DNA of 64,000 nucleotides, taken from contig NZ_JAUSQK010000001.1 of NCBI RefSeq assembly GCF_030811115.1, forward strand, positions 1,364,001-1,428,000, given 5' to 3'. The stretch's first letter is position 1; the number at the start of each line of letters is the position of its first letter. Source of the DNA: Olsenella profusa DSM 13989. GTDB taxonomy: Bacteria; Actinomycetota; Coriobacteriia; Coriobacteriales; Atopobiaceae. The position numbers and the translations under genes are program-made. This document shows, piece after piece, positions 19,134-28,369 of the stretch. Under the pieces are notes generated by a model, which was not told where the DNA came from, did no database searches, and saw nothing but the letters and a program-made list of their open reading frames with translations.

Positions 19134-20531
19134 ATGAGAACCATCACCCTCGGGCCGGGACAGGCCCTCACGCAAGACGACCTCCAGCGCTCGGGAGCCC
19201 TCCCGCGCGAGATCATGGACGCCGCGCAGGCCATCGTGGATGGCGTGCGGGCCCGGGGTGATGACGCCGTGCGGACCTACTGCGAGCGCTTTGACGGCGC
19301 CTGCCCCCAGGGCTTCCTCGTGCCGGACGAGCTCGTCCAGGGCGCGCCCGGCATGGTGGACCCCGCGTTCCTTGCGGCGCTCGAGCGGGCGCATGCGCAG
19401 ATCCGCGACTTCCACGAGCGCGAGCGCGAGCAGTCCTGGTTCACCACGCGTGCCGACGGCACCATCCTCGGCGTGAAGGTGACGCCGGTGCCGAGCGTGG
19501 CCGTCTACGTGCCGGGGGGCCGCGCGCAGTACCCCTCCACCGTGCTCATGGACACCGTGCCCGCCAAGGTCGCCGGCGTGCCGCGCGTGGTGATGGTCAC
19601 CCCACCGCAGCGTGACGGCAGCCTCTCGGCCTATACGCTGGCCGCCGCCGCGGTCGCGGGGGTCGACGAGGTCTATGCCGTGGGCGGCGCCCAGGCCATC
19701 GCCGCCGTCGCGTACGGCACGCAGTCCATTCCCAAGGTCGCCAAGATCGTAGGGCCGGGCAACGCCTATGTGGCGGCCGCCAAGCGCTACGTCTCGGGCG
19801 ACGTGGGCATCGACATGGTCGCCGGCCCCTCCGAGGTGTGCGTGCTCGCGGACGGGACGGCGGACCCCGCCCTCGTGGCGGCCGACCTCATGGCCCAGGC
19901 CGAGCACGACCCCTTGGCCACCTGCTACCTGGTGTGCGACGCGCCCGAGCTCGTCGCCCAGGTGGAGGATGCCATCGAGCTGCTCGTGGGCCAGAGCCCG
20001 CGCGAGGAGATCACCCGTGCGTCGCTTGCGCACGGCCTGGTGGTCTCGACGACGAGCCTCGACGCCGCCGTCGACGCCGTCAACCTCATCGCCCCGGAGC
20101 ACCTCGAGCTCCACTGTGCGGATGCCTTCGGCCTGGTGGGCAGGATCGAGAACGCGGGCGCCATCTTCGTGGGCCCTTGGAGCTCGGAGCCCCTGGGCGA
20201 CTACGTTGCCGGCCCCAACCACACGCTGCCGACGGGCGGCACCGCGCTCTTCTCCAACCCCCTGGGCGTGTACGACTTCCAGAAGCGCTCGAGCGTCATC
20301 TCCTACAGTCCCGAGGGGCTGGCGGCCGATGGCCCTGCCGTGCAGACGCTGGCCCAGGCCGAGGGCCTCTGGGCGCACGCCCTCTCCGTGGGTCTGCGCC
20401 GCAAGCTGGTGGGGGAGGGCGCGCGGACCTTCGCCGACCCCCATGCCGCCTGTGAGGACGCCGGCGCCACGGCCTGGCCGCACGTGCTCGACGTGCCGGG
20501 CGTGCCCAAGCTGTTCGGTCACGAGGCATAG
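19134..20531 (+). CDS. hisD: Histidinol dehydrogenase
   Basis: The 465-residue protein catalyses the last two oxidations, histidinol to histidine with NAD. It shows the family blocks YVPGGRAQYPSTVLM, VGGAQAIAAVAYGT, KIVGPGNAYV, AGPSEVCVLAD, LMAQAEHDPLATCYLV and SEPLGDYVAGPNHTLPTGGTALFSNPLGVYDF, with zinc and catalytic His/Glu residues in these. The start follows AGGAGCC, 9 bases after hisZG. The protein is slightly longer than the typical 430, with an extra C-terminal tail of about 30 residues (AACEDAGATAWPHVLDVPGVPK region). Confidence 0.96.
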   Translation: MRTITLGPGQALTQDDLQRSGALPREIMDAAQAIVDGVRARGDDAVRTYCERFDGACPQGFLVPDELVQGAPGMVDPAFLAALERAHAQIRDFHEREREQSWFTTRADGTILGVKVTPVPSVAVYVPGGRAQYPSTVLMDTVPAKVAGVPRVVMVTPPQRDGSLSAYTLAAAAVAGVDEVYAVGGAQAIAAVAYGTQSIPKVAKIVGPGNAYVAAAKRYVSGDVGIDMVAGPSEVCVLADGTADPALVAADLMAQAEHDPLATCYLVCDAPELVAQVEDAIELLVGQSPREEITRASLAHGLVVSTTSLDAAVDAVNLIAPEHLELHCADAFGLVGRIENAGAIFVGPWSSEPLGDYVAGPNHTLPTGGTALFSNPLGVYDFQKRSSVISYSPEGLAADGPAVQTLAQAEGLWAHALSVGLRRKLVGEGARTFADPHAACEDAGATAWPHVLDVPGVPKLFGHEA

Positions 20532-20533
20532 CC

Positions 20534-21622
20534 ATGGCCGTGCGGATCCCCCCAGACGTGCGCGGCCTCATGCGCCCCTCCGCCGCGGCCCTCGAGCCCT
20601 ATGACCCGGCCTTCTCGCCGGCGCGCATCAACCTCTCGGCCAACGAGAACACCTATGGCATGCCTGCCGAGGTGCGTGCCGAGGTGAGTGAGGCCCTGGC
20701 CGCCGTCGCCACCAACCGCTATCCGTACCCGCTCTCCGACGAGCTCCGCGCGGAGCTGGCACTGTGGCATGGCGTCACGCCCGGGCAGGTCTGTGTGGGC
20801 AATGGTGGCGACGAGCTGCTCTTCAACCTGCTGCTCGCCTTTGGCGGCGCGGGCCATGCGCTGGTCAGTTGCCCGCCCACGTTCTCCGTCTACCGCCTCT
20901 ATGCCGAGCTCTTGGAGACGCCCGTCATGGACGTGCCGCGCGATGCCGAGACGTTCGTGCCTGATGTCGACGGGCTGGTCGAAGCCGCCCGCACGGCACG
21001 CCTCGTGTTCGTGACCTCGCCCAACAACCCCACGGGCGACCTCGTCCCTGCCGGGTGCATCGAGCGGCTATGCGAGGCCTGTCCCGGCATCGTGCTCGCG
21101 GACGAGGCGTACATCGAGTTTGCGGGTGAGGGCACCTCCGTGGAGGGGCTGCTTGCGGCGTACCCCAACCTCGTGGTGCTGCACACGCTCTCCAAGGCCT
21201 TCTGCCTGGCCGGCGCGCGCATCGGCTACGTGCTGGGCAGTCCCTCCATCATCGCCGCGCTGCAGGCCGTGCGCCAGCCCTACTCCGTGAACGTCCTCTC
21301 GCAGGCCGCGGCCCTCACCGTGGTGCGCAATCGGGAGGCCTTCGAACCCATCATCGGACGCATCGTCTCCGAGCGCGGGCGGCTCTCCACGGCCCTGGCC
21401 GCGCTGCCGGACGTGCGGGTGTGGCCCAGCTCTGCCAACTTCCTGTGCGTCCGCCTGCCCGGCGCACATGAGGCGCGCGCCCGCCTGCGCGACGAGTTCT
21501 CCATCCTCGTGCGCGACTTCTCCCAGGCCCCAGGGCTTGCCGACTGCCTGCGCATCACCGTGGGCATGCCGCAGGAGAACGACGCCGTCATCGATTCCCT
21601 GTCCGTCATCACTGGGAGGTAG
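20534..21622 (+). CDS. hisC: Histidinol-phosphate aminotransferase
   Basis: The 362-residue class I/II PLP aminotransferase converts imidazoleacetol phosphate to histidinol phosphate. Family features are LSANENTYGMP, NRYPYPLSDELR, VGNGGDELLFNLLLAF, FVTSPNNPTGD, ADEAYIEF and the PLP lysine block LHTLSKAFCLAGARIGY, with FLCVRLPG near the end. The start lies 2 bases after the hisD stop region, within the operon. Confidence 0.96.
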   Translation: MAVRIPPDVRGLMRPSAAALEPYDPAFSPARINLSANENTYGMPAEVRAEVSEALAAVATNRYPYPLSDELRAELALWHGVTPGQVCVGNGGDELLFNLLLAFGGAGHALVSCPPTFSVYRLYAELLETPVMDVPRDAETFVPDVDGLVEAARTARLVFVTSPNNPTGDLVPAGCIERLCEACPGIVLADEAYIEFAGEGTSVEGLLAAYPNLVVLHTLSKAFCLAGARIGYVLGSPSIIAALQAVRQPYSVNVLSQAAALTVVRNREAFEPIIGRIVSERGRLSTALAALPDVRVWPSSANFLCVRLPGAHEARARLRDEFSILVRDFSQAPGLADCLRITVGMPQENDAVIDSLSVITGR

Positions 21623-21624
21623 CC

Positions 21625-22212
21625 ATGAGCAGAAGCGCGACGGTGAGCCGCACGACCGGAGAGACCGACATAACGGTGTCGCTTGACCTGGATGGCAGTG
21701 GCACCTGTGACATCTCCACGGGCGTGGGCTTCTTCGATCACATGCTTACGGCCTTTGGCCGTCACAGCCTGTGCGACCTCACGGTGCATGCCGAGGGCGA
21801 CACCTGGGTGGATGACCACCACACCGTCGAGGACGTGGGCATCGTGACGGGTCAGGCCCTCGCCCGGGCGCTGGGGGACAAGGCGGGCATTGCGCGCTTT
21901 GCCGACGCCTGCGTGCCCATGGACGAGGCGCTCGTGCTGGCGGCCGTGGACGTCTCCGGTCGCGGCGAGCTCTTCTGGGACGTGCCCATCGCCACGCAGA
22001 AGGTGGGCACGTTCGATACCGAGCTGGGACGCGAGTTCTTTGCGGGCCTTGCGCGCGATGCCGGTGTGACCCTGCACCTGCGCGAGCTTGCCGGCGAGAA
22101 CGCCCATCACGTCCTGGAATGCACGTTCAAGGCGGCCGCACGTGCCCTGCGCCTCGCCTGCCAGGTGGATCCGCGCGTGAGTGGCGTGCCCTCGACGAAG
22201 GGGAGCCTCTGA
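21625..22212 (+). CDS. hisB: Imidazoleglycerol-phosphate dehydratase
   Basis: The 195-residue monofunctional dehydratase has the two metal-binding motifs of the family, GVGFFDHML and DDHHTVEDVGIVTG in the first half and ENAHHVLECTFKA in the second. There is no N-terminal histidinol phosphatase domain as in enterobacterial HisB, so another enzyme must supply that activity. Start ATG 21625 follows GGGAGGTAGCC. Its stop overlaps hisH (TGATG). Confidence 0.96.
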   Translation: MSRSATVSRTTGETDITVSLDLDGSGTCDISTGVGFFDHMLTAFGRHSLCDLTVHAEGDTWVDDHHTVEDVGIVTGQALARALGDKAGIARFADACVPMDEALVLAAVDVSGRGELFWDVPIATQKVGTFDTELGREFFAGLARDAGVTLHLRELAGENAHHVLECTFKAAARALRLACQVDPRVSGVPSTKGSL

Positions 22213-22880
22213 TGCGCGACGAGATCGTGGTGGTGGACTATCATCGCGGCAACCTGCAGAGCATGGTGCGCGGCCTCGATGCGGCGGGCGGCATGGTTGC
22301 GGTGAGCGATGATCCCGCGCGCATCGCCGCCGCATCCGGCGTGGTGCTTCCCGGCGTGGGCGCCTTCGAGGACGCCATGCTGTACCTGCGCGAGAGTGGC
22401 GAGGCGGATGCGGTGCTCGCCTCCATCGGGCGCGGCGTCCCCTTCCTGGGCGTGTGCCTGGGCATGCAGCTACTCGTTGCCAAGGGGGACGAGCGCTCTG
22501 CCGCCGATGGCGCGCCCTCATGCTGGGGCGGCCGCTGGGTGCCGGGGCTGGGCGTCCTCGAGGGATCCGTCACCAGGCTGGAGTCCGCATGGCTCAAGGT
22601 GCCCCATGTCGGGTGGGACCAGCTCCATCTGAGCGCGCTGGGCGTGCAGTGCCCCCTGCTCGTGGACGTGCCCGAGGGCGCCAACGTCTACTTCACGCAT
22701 TCGTATGCGCTCGATGACGACATCCCGCAGGACGTCATCTGTGGCACGACGCACTACGTGCGAAGCTTCGCCTCCGTCGTGTGGCGGGACAACGTCTTTG
22801 GGGTGCAGTTCCATCCCGAGAAGTCCTCGGGGACGGGCATACGGGTCCTCTCCAACTTCGTCCGCATCGTGAACGGATAG
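22212..22880 (+). CDS. hisH: Imidazole glycerol phosphate synthase, glutaminase subunit
   Basis: The 222-residue class I glutamine amidotransferase feeds ammonia to HisF. The nucleophile lies in FLGVCLGMQLL, and the His-x-Glu pair in GVQFHPEKSS. VVDYHRGNLQSMVRGL at the start and YFTHSYALD are typical. The start is at the ATG overlapping the hisB stop; the longer frame upstream is only read-through of hisB sequence. Confidence 0.95.
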   Translation: MRDEIVVVDYHRGNLQSMVRGLDAAGGMVAVSDDPARIAAASGVVLPGVGAFEDAMLYLRESGEADAVLASIGRGVPFLGVCLGMQLLVAKGDERSAADGAPSCWGGRWVPGLGVLEGSVTRLESAWLKVPHVGWDQLHLSALGVQCPLLVDVPEGANVYFTHSYALDDDIPQDVICGTTHYVRSFASVVWRDNVFGVQFHPEKSSGTGIRVLSNFVRIVNG

Positions 22881-22888
22881 GGGGAGCC

Positions 22889-23653
22889 GTGATCCTGTTT
22901 CCCGCGATAGATCTCGTTGCCGGGCAGGTGGTGCGCCTGCGGTGTGGCGAGCGCAGCCAGATGGACGTCTACGCCAGCGACCCCGTCGCCGTGGCGCGCG
23001 ACTTCGCGCGTGCCGGTGCCCACTGGATCCACGTGGTGGACCTCTCCGCGACCTTCGGGGAGGACGGGCGGGCGCTCGCCGCCAACCGTCGCGCCATCGA
23101 GGGCATCTGCGGCGTGGAGGGCATCTCCGTGGACGTGGGCGGAGGCGTGCGCAGCCTTGAGGCCGTGGAGCGCCTCGCCGATCTCGGGGCCAGGCGCATC
23201 GCGATGGGCACGGCCCTCGTGCGCGACCGCACGCTGGCGCGCGAGGCGGCGGCCCGCTTTGGGGACCTGCTCGTCGCCGATGTGGCAGCCCAGGGCGGCG
23301 TCGTGCGCGTGAATGGCTGGCGCGATGGCACGGGCATCTCTGCGGACGAACTCGTACGCGACTTGGCGGACATGGGCTTTCGGCGCCTCGTGTTCACGGA
23401 TGTGGCGCGCGATGGCATGCAGGTGGGCGTCGATGCGGCGGCGTATGCGCACGTCGCCGCAGTCGCAGGCTTTCCCGTGGTGGCCTCGGGGGGCATCGCG
23501 CGCCTGGACGACATCCGCGCGCTCGCCGCGCTGGGGTCCTCGGCCGTCGAGGGGGCCATCTGTGGGCGTGCCCTGTACGAGGGGAACTTCACGCTCTCCG
23601 AGGCTTTGGCCGCGGCGGGCCACAAGGAGGAGACATGCTCACCAAGCGCGTGA
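22889..23653 (+). CDS. hisA: Phosphoribosylformimino-AICAR phosphate isomerase
   Basis: The 254-residue TIM-barrel isomerase opens the ProFAR ring. The N-terminal catalytic Asp is in [15 protein letters not shown] and the C-terminal one in FTDVARDGM; phosphate-binding glycines are in VDVGGGVRS and [12 protein letters not shown]. The start is a GTG at 22889, 2 bases after GGGGAG, since the much longer frame overlaps hisH. Its end overlaps hisF by 19 bases, so the barrel pair HisA/HisF is coupled. Confidence 0.95.
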   Translation: MILFPAIDLVAGQVVRLRCGERSQMDVYASDPVAVARDFARAGAHWIHVVDLSATFGEDGRALAANRRAIEGICGVEGISVDVGGGVRSLEAVERLADLGARRIAMGTALVRDRTLAREAAARFGDLLVADVAAQGGVVRVNGWRDGTGISADELVRDLADMGFRRLVFTDVARDGMQVGVDAAAYAHVAAVAGFPVVASGGIARLDDIRALAALGSSAVEGAICGRALYEGNFTLSEALAAAGHKEETCSPSA

Positions 23654-24405
23654 TACCCTGCCTGGACGTCCGCGACGGACGCGTGGTGAAGGGCGTGAAC
23701 TTCGTTGACCTGCGCGACGCAGGCGATCCTGTGGAGTTGGCGAGCGCCTATGACCGCGAGGGCGCCGACGAGGTGGTGTTCCTGGACATCACGGCCACCT
23801 CTGACGACCGCTCCACCACCATCGACCTCGCCTCCCGTGCGGCGCAGGAGCTGCACATCCCCTACACCGTGGGCGGTGGCTTCCGCGATGTGGCGGGCAT
23901 GAACCAGATGATCTCCGCAGGCGCCGACAAGGTCTCCGTCAACTCCGCCGCCGTGCGTGATCCGTCGCTCATCAGCGCGGCCGCCGCGGCCTTTGGCAGC
24001 CAGGCCGTCATCTGTGCCATCGATGCGCGCCGTGTCGAGGGTGCGGGCGACCGGTGGGAGGTCTACCTCGCTGGCGGTCGCACGCCCACCGGCATCGATG
24101 CCGTCGCCTGGGCAGAGGAGGCCTGCCGTCGCGGTGCGGGTGAGATCCTGCTCACGAGCATGGATCGCGATGGCACGAAGGAGGGGTTCGATCTGGCCCT
24201 CACGCGTGCGGTGGCCCGTGCGGTGAGCATCCCCGTCATCGCCTCGGGTGGTGTGGGCACGCTCGAGCACTTTGCCGAGGGCGTCATCGTGGGCGAGGCC
24301 GATGCGGTACTGGCCGCGAGCGTGTTCCACTTTGGCACGTTCTCGATTCGCCAGGTGAAGGAATACCTGGCGAGCCAGGGCATCCCCGTGCGGCTGGACT
24401 TCTAG
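23635..24405 (+). CDS. hisF: Imidazole glycerol phosphate synthase, cyclase subunit
   Basis: The 256-residue TIM barrel uses HisH ammonia to make IGP and AICAR. It starts [23 protein letters not shown] with the first catalytic Asp; the second is in [27 protein letters not shown] and [13 protein letters not shown] are the phosphate sites. It overlaps hisA, and GGAGG precedes its ATG inside hisA. Confidence 0.97.
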   Translation: MLTKRVIPCLDVRDGRVVKGVNFVDLRDAGDPVELASAYDREGADEVVFLDITATSDDRSTTIDLASRAAQELHIPYTVGGGFRDVAGMNQMISAGADKVSVNSAAVRDPSLISAAAAAFGSQAVICAIDARRVEGAGDRWEVYLAGGRTPTGIDAVAWAEEACRRGAGEILLTSMDRDGTKEGFDLALTRAVARAVSIPVIASGGVGTLEHFAEGVIVGEADAVLAASVFHFGTFSIRQVKEYLASQGIPVRLDF

Positions 24406-24413
24406 GAGGGCAT

Positions 24414-24761
24414 ATGGAGCAGGTCGCGCTTGACGAGGTGGCGCTCGCGTTCGACGAGCGCGGACTCATCACCGTGGTCGTGCAGCAGGAGGGCACGGGC
24501 GAGGTGCTCATGGTGGCATGGGCAAGCGAGGAGGCGCTGCGGCGCACGCTTGCCACGGGCACGAGCTGGTTCTGGAGCCGCAGCCGCCAGGAGCTCTGGA
24601 ACAAGGGGGCCACCAGCGGCAACGTGCAGCAGGTGAGGCACGTGCTCGTGGACTGCGATGCGGATACGCTCATCTATGTGGTTGACTCCCCGGGTCCCGC
24701 CTGCCACACCGGACGGCGCAGCTGCTTCTTCCGTGAGCTCGTTGTGGACGAGGAGGGCTAG
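24414..24761 (+). CDS. hisI: Phosphoribosyl-AMP cyclohydrolase
   Basis: The 115-residue protein hydrolyses the PR-AMP adenine ring. It has the family zinc site: VDCDADTLIYVV (Asp-rich), then GPACHTGRRSCFF with Cys/His ligands. The core VLMVAWASEEALRRTLATGTSWFWSRSRQELWNKGATSGN is highly typical. It is a separate gene from hisE, unlike the fused enterobacterial form. Confidence 0.96.
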   Translation: MEQVALDEVALAFDERGLITVVVQQEGTGEVLMVAWASEEALRRTLATGTSWFWSRSRQELWNKGATSGNVQQVRHVLVDCDADTLIYVVDSPGPACHTGRRSCFFRELVVDEEG

Positions 24762-24763
24762 GC

Positions 24764-25081
24764 ATGGGCGTACGCACGGCACACGTCGAGAACGGCAGCA
24801 TCGGAGAGACGCTGGAGTCCCTTGCGGCGACGCTGCATGGCCGCTGGGACCACGATCCCCAGGGGTCATATACCGCCCGCCTCCTCACGGGCGAGGAGGA
24901 CGAGCTGCTCAAGAAGCTTGCCGAGGAGGCGAGCGAGGTCATCATGGCCTGCAAGGACGATGACCACGACCACATCCGCTACGAGATGGGCGACCTCGTC
25001 TACCACCTGCTGGTGACGGCCGAGCGCTGGCACGTCTCCCTGCCCGAGCTGGCCGGCGAGCTCGATGCCCGCATGAGGTAG
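24764..25081 (+). CDS. hisE: Phosphoribosyl-ATP pyrophosphatase
   Basis: The 105-residue all-helical MazG-like pyrophosphatase has LLKKLAEEASEVIMACKD and the metal-binding HIRYEMGDLVYHLLV segment. It begins 2 bases after hisI and closes the his operon. No histidinol-phosphate phosphatase (hisN or PHP type) is present in the operon, so that step is encoded elsewhere. Confidence 0.95.
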   Translation: MGVRTAHVENGSIGETLESLAATLHGRWDHDPQGSYTARLLTGEEDELLKKLAEEASEVIMACKDDDHDHIRYEMGDLVYHLLVTAERWHVSLPELAGELDARMR

Positions 25082-25127
25082 CGGGCCAGCGCGTGGCGGT
25101 GCGTCCGCGGTGACGGGTCCCTCTTCC

Positions 25128-25285
25128 TGTGGGTGCCAATCGCTACGTGTGGGTGCCTTTCTCTCCCTGTGGGTGCCAATCGCATGGTGTCGTCGCTGTC
25201 GACCTGGGACTTTGTCGGCGCCCTTCGGGAGAAAGGCACCCACACGGCTCAATCAGCACCCACATGCAAGCGAAAGGCACCCACA
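25128..25285. repeat. Phased inverted array of TGTGGGTGCC repeats, copy 2
   Basis: Forward TGTGGGTGCC units start at 25128, 25148 and 25168, exactly 20 bases apart. Reverse (G)GCACCCACA units start at 25235, 25255 and 25276. One forward/reverse pair is an exact 18-base inverted repeat (25146-25163 with 25229-25246). The centre (about 25178-25228) is unique. This lies in the 480-base gap after hisE (25082-25561); the remainder up to the ribosome site at about 25550 shows no gene. The same design occurs at 10184-10374. No transposase is nearby. Confidence 0.8.
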
Positions 25286-25561
25286 CGCTTGCCGTTGCGG
25301 CACAGGGATGCCCACAGGATGGGGGTGGACGCCCCTGTCCCATGGCGTCCCCCTCAAGCTCACGTTGAGGGTGAGGGCTCGTCCCGCTCTTCCGCCTGGT
25401 TCATGGAAGCGTCACAAGCATATGAGTGTGCAGGTACAGACGATGTACCGGCCGCACCATCCACGTGCCGCTCGTTCCTAAATCCCAGGCAGTCAAGGCT
25501 GCGGGGGTATACTGCTCGCACCACATCTGACCCTGTCAACTCCCCACCAAAGGAGGGTAAC

Positions 25562-26713
25562 GTGAAGGGACTATGGTACAAGGCACCGCTTGCCGTGCTC
25601 CTCTCGGCAAGCATGGTTCTCACGTCACCGGGCGTCAGCGCCTCCGCAGAGACCTCCGCGGAGCTGCAGACCAAGCTCGATGCGGCCAAGCAGCAGCTCG
25701 AGGATTTGAACGACCAGGCCGAGCAGGCCTCCGAGGCGGTCAACGAGACCGAGGCAAAGCTCGAGGACACCAAGAGTCAGATTGAGGACACCAAGGGCAA
25801 GATCGACGATGAGCAGGCGGAGCTGGACAAGGTCCAAGGCACCCTCTCCGCACTGGTGGTGAACGACTACAAGGGCGGCAGCGTCAGCATCCTTGACATC
25901 GTCGTCAACTCCTCAAGCGTGCAGGACCTCGTGAGCAACATCTTCTATGCCAATAGGGTCTCCGAGAGCCAGCGCAGCTCCATTCAGGATGCCAAGGCCA
26001 TCCAAAATGAGCTCCAGAACCAGAAGGACCAGCTCGACCAGCAGGAATCCGAGCAGAGCCAACTGCTTGAGTCCCAGAAGTCCCAGCAAGCAGACCTGGA
26101 GCAGAAGACCAGGGATGCCCAGGGGTACGTCGACTCCCTGAGCGAGGAGGTGCAGCAGGCCCTCGCCGCCGAGCAGGCCGCCGCCCAGAGGCAGGCCGAG
26201 GAGGAGGCCGCCGCCGCAGCCCGGGCTGCTGCCAACAACGGTGGCTCCTACGTTGACGACAGCGCTCCCAATGGCTCAGCGACCGACGAAGGCGGCACCA
26301 ACACCACCACGAACACCTCGACCCCCGGCAGCAATGGCTCCACCCCCGCACCTCCCAGCAACAGCAACAGCTCCGGGTGGCGCAACACCGTCGTGTCCGC
26401 CGCGTACTCCATGGTGGGCGGCACCTACGTCTATGGGGCCTACAGCCCCGGCAGCCGCACATTCGATTGCTCCGGCCTTGTGGCCTACTGCTATGCGCAG
26501 GCAGGCTACAACCTGCCGCACTACTCCGAGGCACAGCATTCCTACTGCACCAAGCCCATCTCCCAGGCCCAGCCGGGCGACATCGTCTGGAAGCCTGGCC
26601 ATGTGGGCATCTACATCGGAGACGGCAAGACCATCGAAGCCAGGGATCCCCAGCTTGGCATCACGTTTGGCACGGTCGGTAGGTTCAGCGCCTGCGGCTC
26701 GCCAGCTGCCTAG
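25562..26713 (+). CDS. Secreted NlpC/P60 peptidoglycan hydrolase with coiled coil
   Basis: The 383-residue cell-wall endopeptidase has a signal peptide (to about residue 30, ending VSASAE), a long coiled coil (about 33-225, rich in Glu/Gln/Lys heptads), a Ser/Thr/Asn linker (230-275) and a C-terminal NlpC/P60 domain. Catalytic Cys303 is in FDCSGLVAYCY and His347 in GHVGIYIG. The plan is that of the PcsB/RipA-like septum hydrolases whose coiled coil keeps them inactive until bound by FtsEX. The start is GTG 25562 after AAAGGAGGGTAAC; the longer frame upstream runs through the repeats and is rejected. Confidence 0.92.
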   Translation: MKGLWYKAPLAVLLSASMVLTSPGVSASAETSAELQTKLDAAKQQLEDLNDQAEQASEAVNETEAKLEDTKSQIEDTKGKIDDEQAELDKVQGTLSALVVNDYKGGSVSILDIVVNSSSVQDLVSNIFYANRVSESQRSSIQDAKAIQNELQNQKDQLDQQESEQSQLLESQKSQQADLEQKTRDAQGYVDSLSEEVQQALAAEQAAAQRQAEEEAAAAARAAANNGGSYVDDSAPNGSATDEGGTNTTTNTSTPGSNGSTPAPPSNSNSSGWRNTVVSAAYSMVGGTYVYGAYSPGSRTFDCSGLVAYCYAQAGYNLPHYSEAQHSYCTKPISQAQPGDIVWKPGHVGIYIGDGKTIEARDPQLGITFGTVGRFSACGSPAA

Positions 26714-26733
26714 CCAGGAAACGGGGAGCGTGA

Positions 26734-28365
26734 ATGGCGCAGGAGGATAGCGAGTTCGCCTCGTCGAGCGAGCGGCAGGATGGGAACGCCAAGGCCAGCC
26801 AGGTCGGCCGCTCCGCGGCGATGATGAGCGTGCTCGTCATCATCAGCCGTCTGACGGGGTTCTTCCGCACCTGGGGCCAGGCCTATGCCCTGGGTGTCAC
26901 GGTGACGGCAAGCTGCTACTCGGTGGCCAACAACCTGCCCAACCAGCTTTATGAGCTCGTGGTGGGTGGCATGCTCGTGACGGCGTTCCTGCCCGTCTAC
27001 CTCTCCGTCAAGAAGCGCCTGGGTACCAAGGGGGCCAGTGACTACACCTCCAACCTCGTGACGCTCGTCCTCGTCATCATGGGCGCGGTCACGGTGCTGG
27101 GCCTGGTCTTCGCCTATCAGGTGGTCTTCACGCAGTCGTTCTCGGCAAACAGTGACTTCGACTCCGACCTGGCCGTCTACTTCTTCCGCTTCTTCGTCAT
27201 CGAGGTCGTGCTGTACTCGCTCGACTCCATCTTCTCGGGCGTCCTCAACGCGGAGCGCGACTACTTCTGGAGCAGTGCCGCCCCCATCTTCAACAACTTC
27301 GTGACCACGGCGTCGTTCTTCGCCTACGCCTTCCTGGTGCCCACGAACCCGCGGCTTGCGCTCCTGATCCTTGCGGTGGGCAACCCCCTGGGCGTCCTCG
27401 TCCAGGCGACCGTCCAGCTCCCGATGCTGTGCAGGCACGGCATCCACCTGCGCCTGCACATAGACCTACATGATCCGGCCATCAAGGACACGCTCTCCAT
27501 CGGCATCCCGTCGCTGCTTGTCATGGTCTGCTCGTTCGTGACGGTCTCCGTGCAGACGAGCTCCGCCCTCTCCGTCACGGCGGAGGGTGCCTCCATCTCG
27601 TACTATGCGCGCCTGTGGTACACGCTGCCCTACGCCATCCTGGCGGTGCCCATCACCACGGCCATGTTCACGGAGCTCTCCGACGACGTCGCCCGTGGCG
27701 ACATGGCCTCCTATCGGCATGGCATCACCTCGGGCACCAGCAACATCATGTTCTTCATGGTGCCCTTCGCCCTGTATCTCATTGAGTTCTCCGTCGTCCT
27801 CATCACCATCCTGGCGGCGGGAAGGTTCACGCAGCCGCAGATTGTGCTCACGGCGCAGTACCTGTCAGCACTCGCCGTGAGCCTGCCCGTCTATGCCGTC
27901 TGCATGTATCTGCAGAAGGTGTGCTCGTCCCTGCGCAGGATGGGGCTCTATGCGGCGGCCAACGTCGTGGCGGCCGTCGTGCAGGTGCTGGCCTGCATCT
28001 ACCTCACACCGTTCACGGGCCTGTGGATGGTGGCGTTCTCGTCGTTTCTGTACTTCACGGCGGTCGATGTGGTGACGTTCGCGATGCTCAGGCACGAGCT
28101 GGGCCATGTGGGGCTCAGGGGCATCGCCGTCTCCACGCTGCGGTCGCTCGTCTTTGGCGCCCTGGGCGTTGCCGCCAGCTATGTGCTGCTCACCTTCACG
28201 CCGCTCGCGCATCTGGCGGACACGCCCTCCATCATGCACGCCCTCCTCTCCGTGGTGATCGGTGGCCTCACGGCGCTCTTCGTCACCTATGGGGCGGCAA
28301 TCCTGTTCAAGGTGCCCGAGACGGCCGCCATCAGGCGCCTGGGCGGCCGCCTGCTGCACCGCTGA
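26734..28365 (+). CDS. murJ: Lipid II flippase MurJ family
   Basis: The 543-residue membrane protein has about 14 spans and the MVF/MOP-family layout: RLTGFFRTWGQAYALG at the first helix, NNLPNQLYELVVGGMLVTAFLPVYLSVKKRLG, and a central SVVLITILAAGRFT. MurJ moves lipid II across the membrane for peptidoglycan polymerisation, which fits the wall hydrolase directly upstream. The N-terminus has a 25-residue charged cytoplasmic lead. It starts 20 bases after the hydrolase. Confidence 0.92.
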   Translation: MAQEDSEFASSSERQDGNAKASQVGRSAAMMSVLVIISRLTGFFRTWGQAYALGVTVTASCYSVANNLPNQLYELVVGGMLVTAFLPVYLSVKKRLGTKGASDYTSNLVTLVLVIMGAVTVLGLVFAYQVVFTQSFSANSDFDSDLAVYFFRFFVIEVVLYSLDSIFSGVLNAERDYFWSSAAPIFNNFVTTASFFAYAFLVPTNPRLALLILAVGNPLGVLVQATVQLPMLCRHGIHLRLHIDLHDPAIKDTLSIGIPSLLVMVCSFVTVSVQTSSALSVTAEGASISYYARLWYTLPYAILAVPITTAMFTELSDDVARGDMASYRHGITSGTSNIMFFMVPFALYLIEFSVVLITILAAGRFTQPQIVLTAQYLSALAVSLPVYAVCMYLQKVCSSLRRMGLYAAANVVAAVVQVLACIYLTPFTGLWMVAFSSFLYFTAVDVVTFAMLRHELGHVGLRGIAVSTLRSLVFGALGVAASYVLLTFTPLAHLADTPSIMHALLSVVIGGLTALFVTYGAAILFKVPETAAIRRLGGRLLHR

Positions 28366-28369
28366 CGGG

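Noticed and set aside
17355-20522. Long minus-strand open frame of over 1,000 codons across hisZG and hisD
   Set aside because: It mirrors the coding bias of high-GC genes on the opposite strand, is full of His/Arg/Gly typical of antisense shadow, and has no ribosome site or family motif.
25128-25285. CRISPR array reading of the TGTGGGTGCC repeats
   Set aside because: Units are only 10 bases with 10-base gaps, orientation reverses in the middle, and no cas genes occur.
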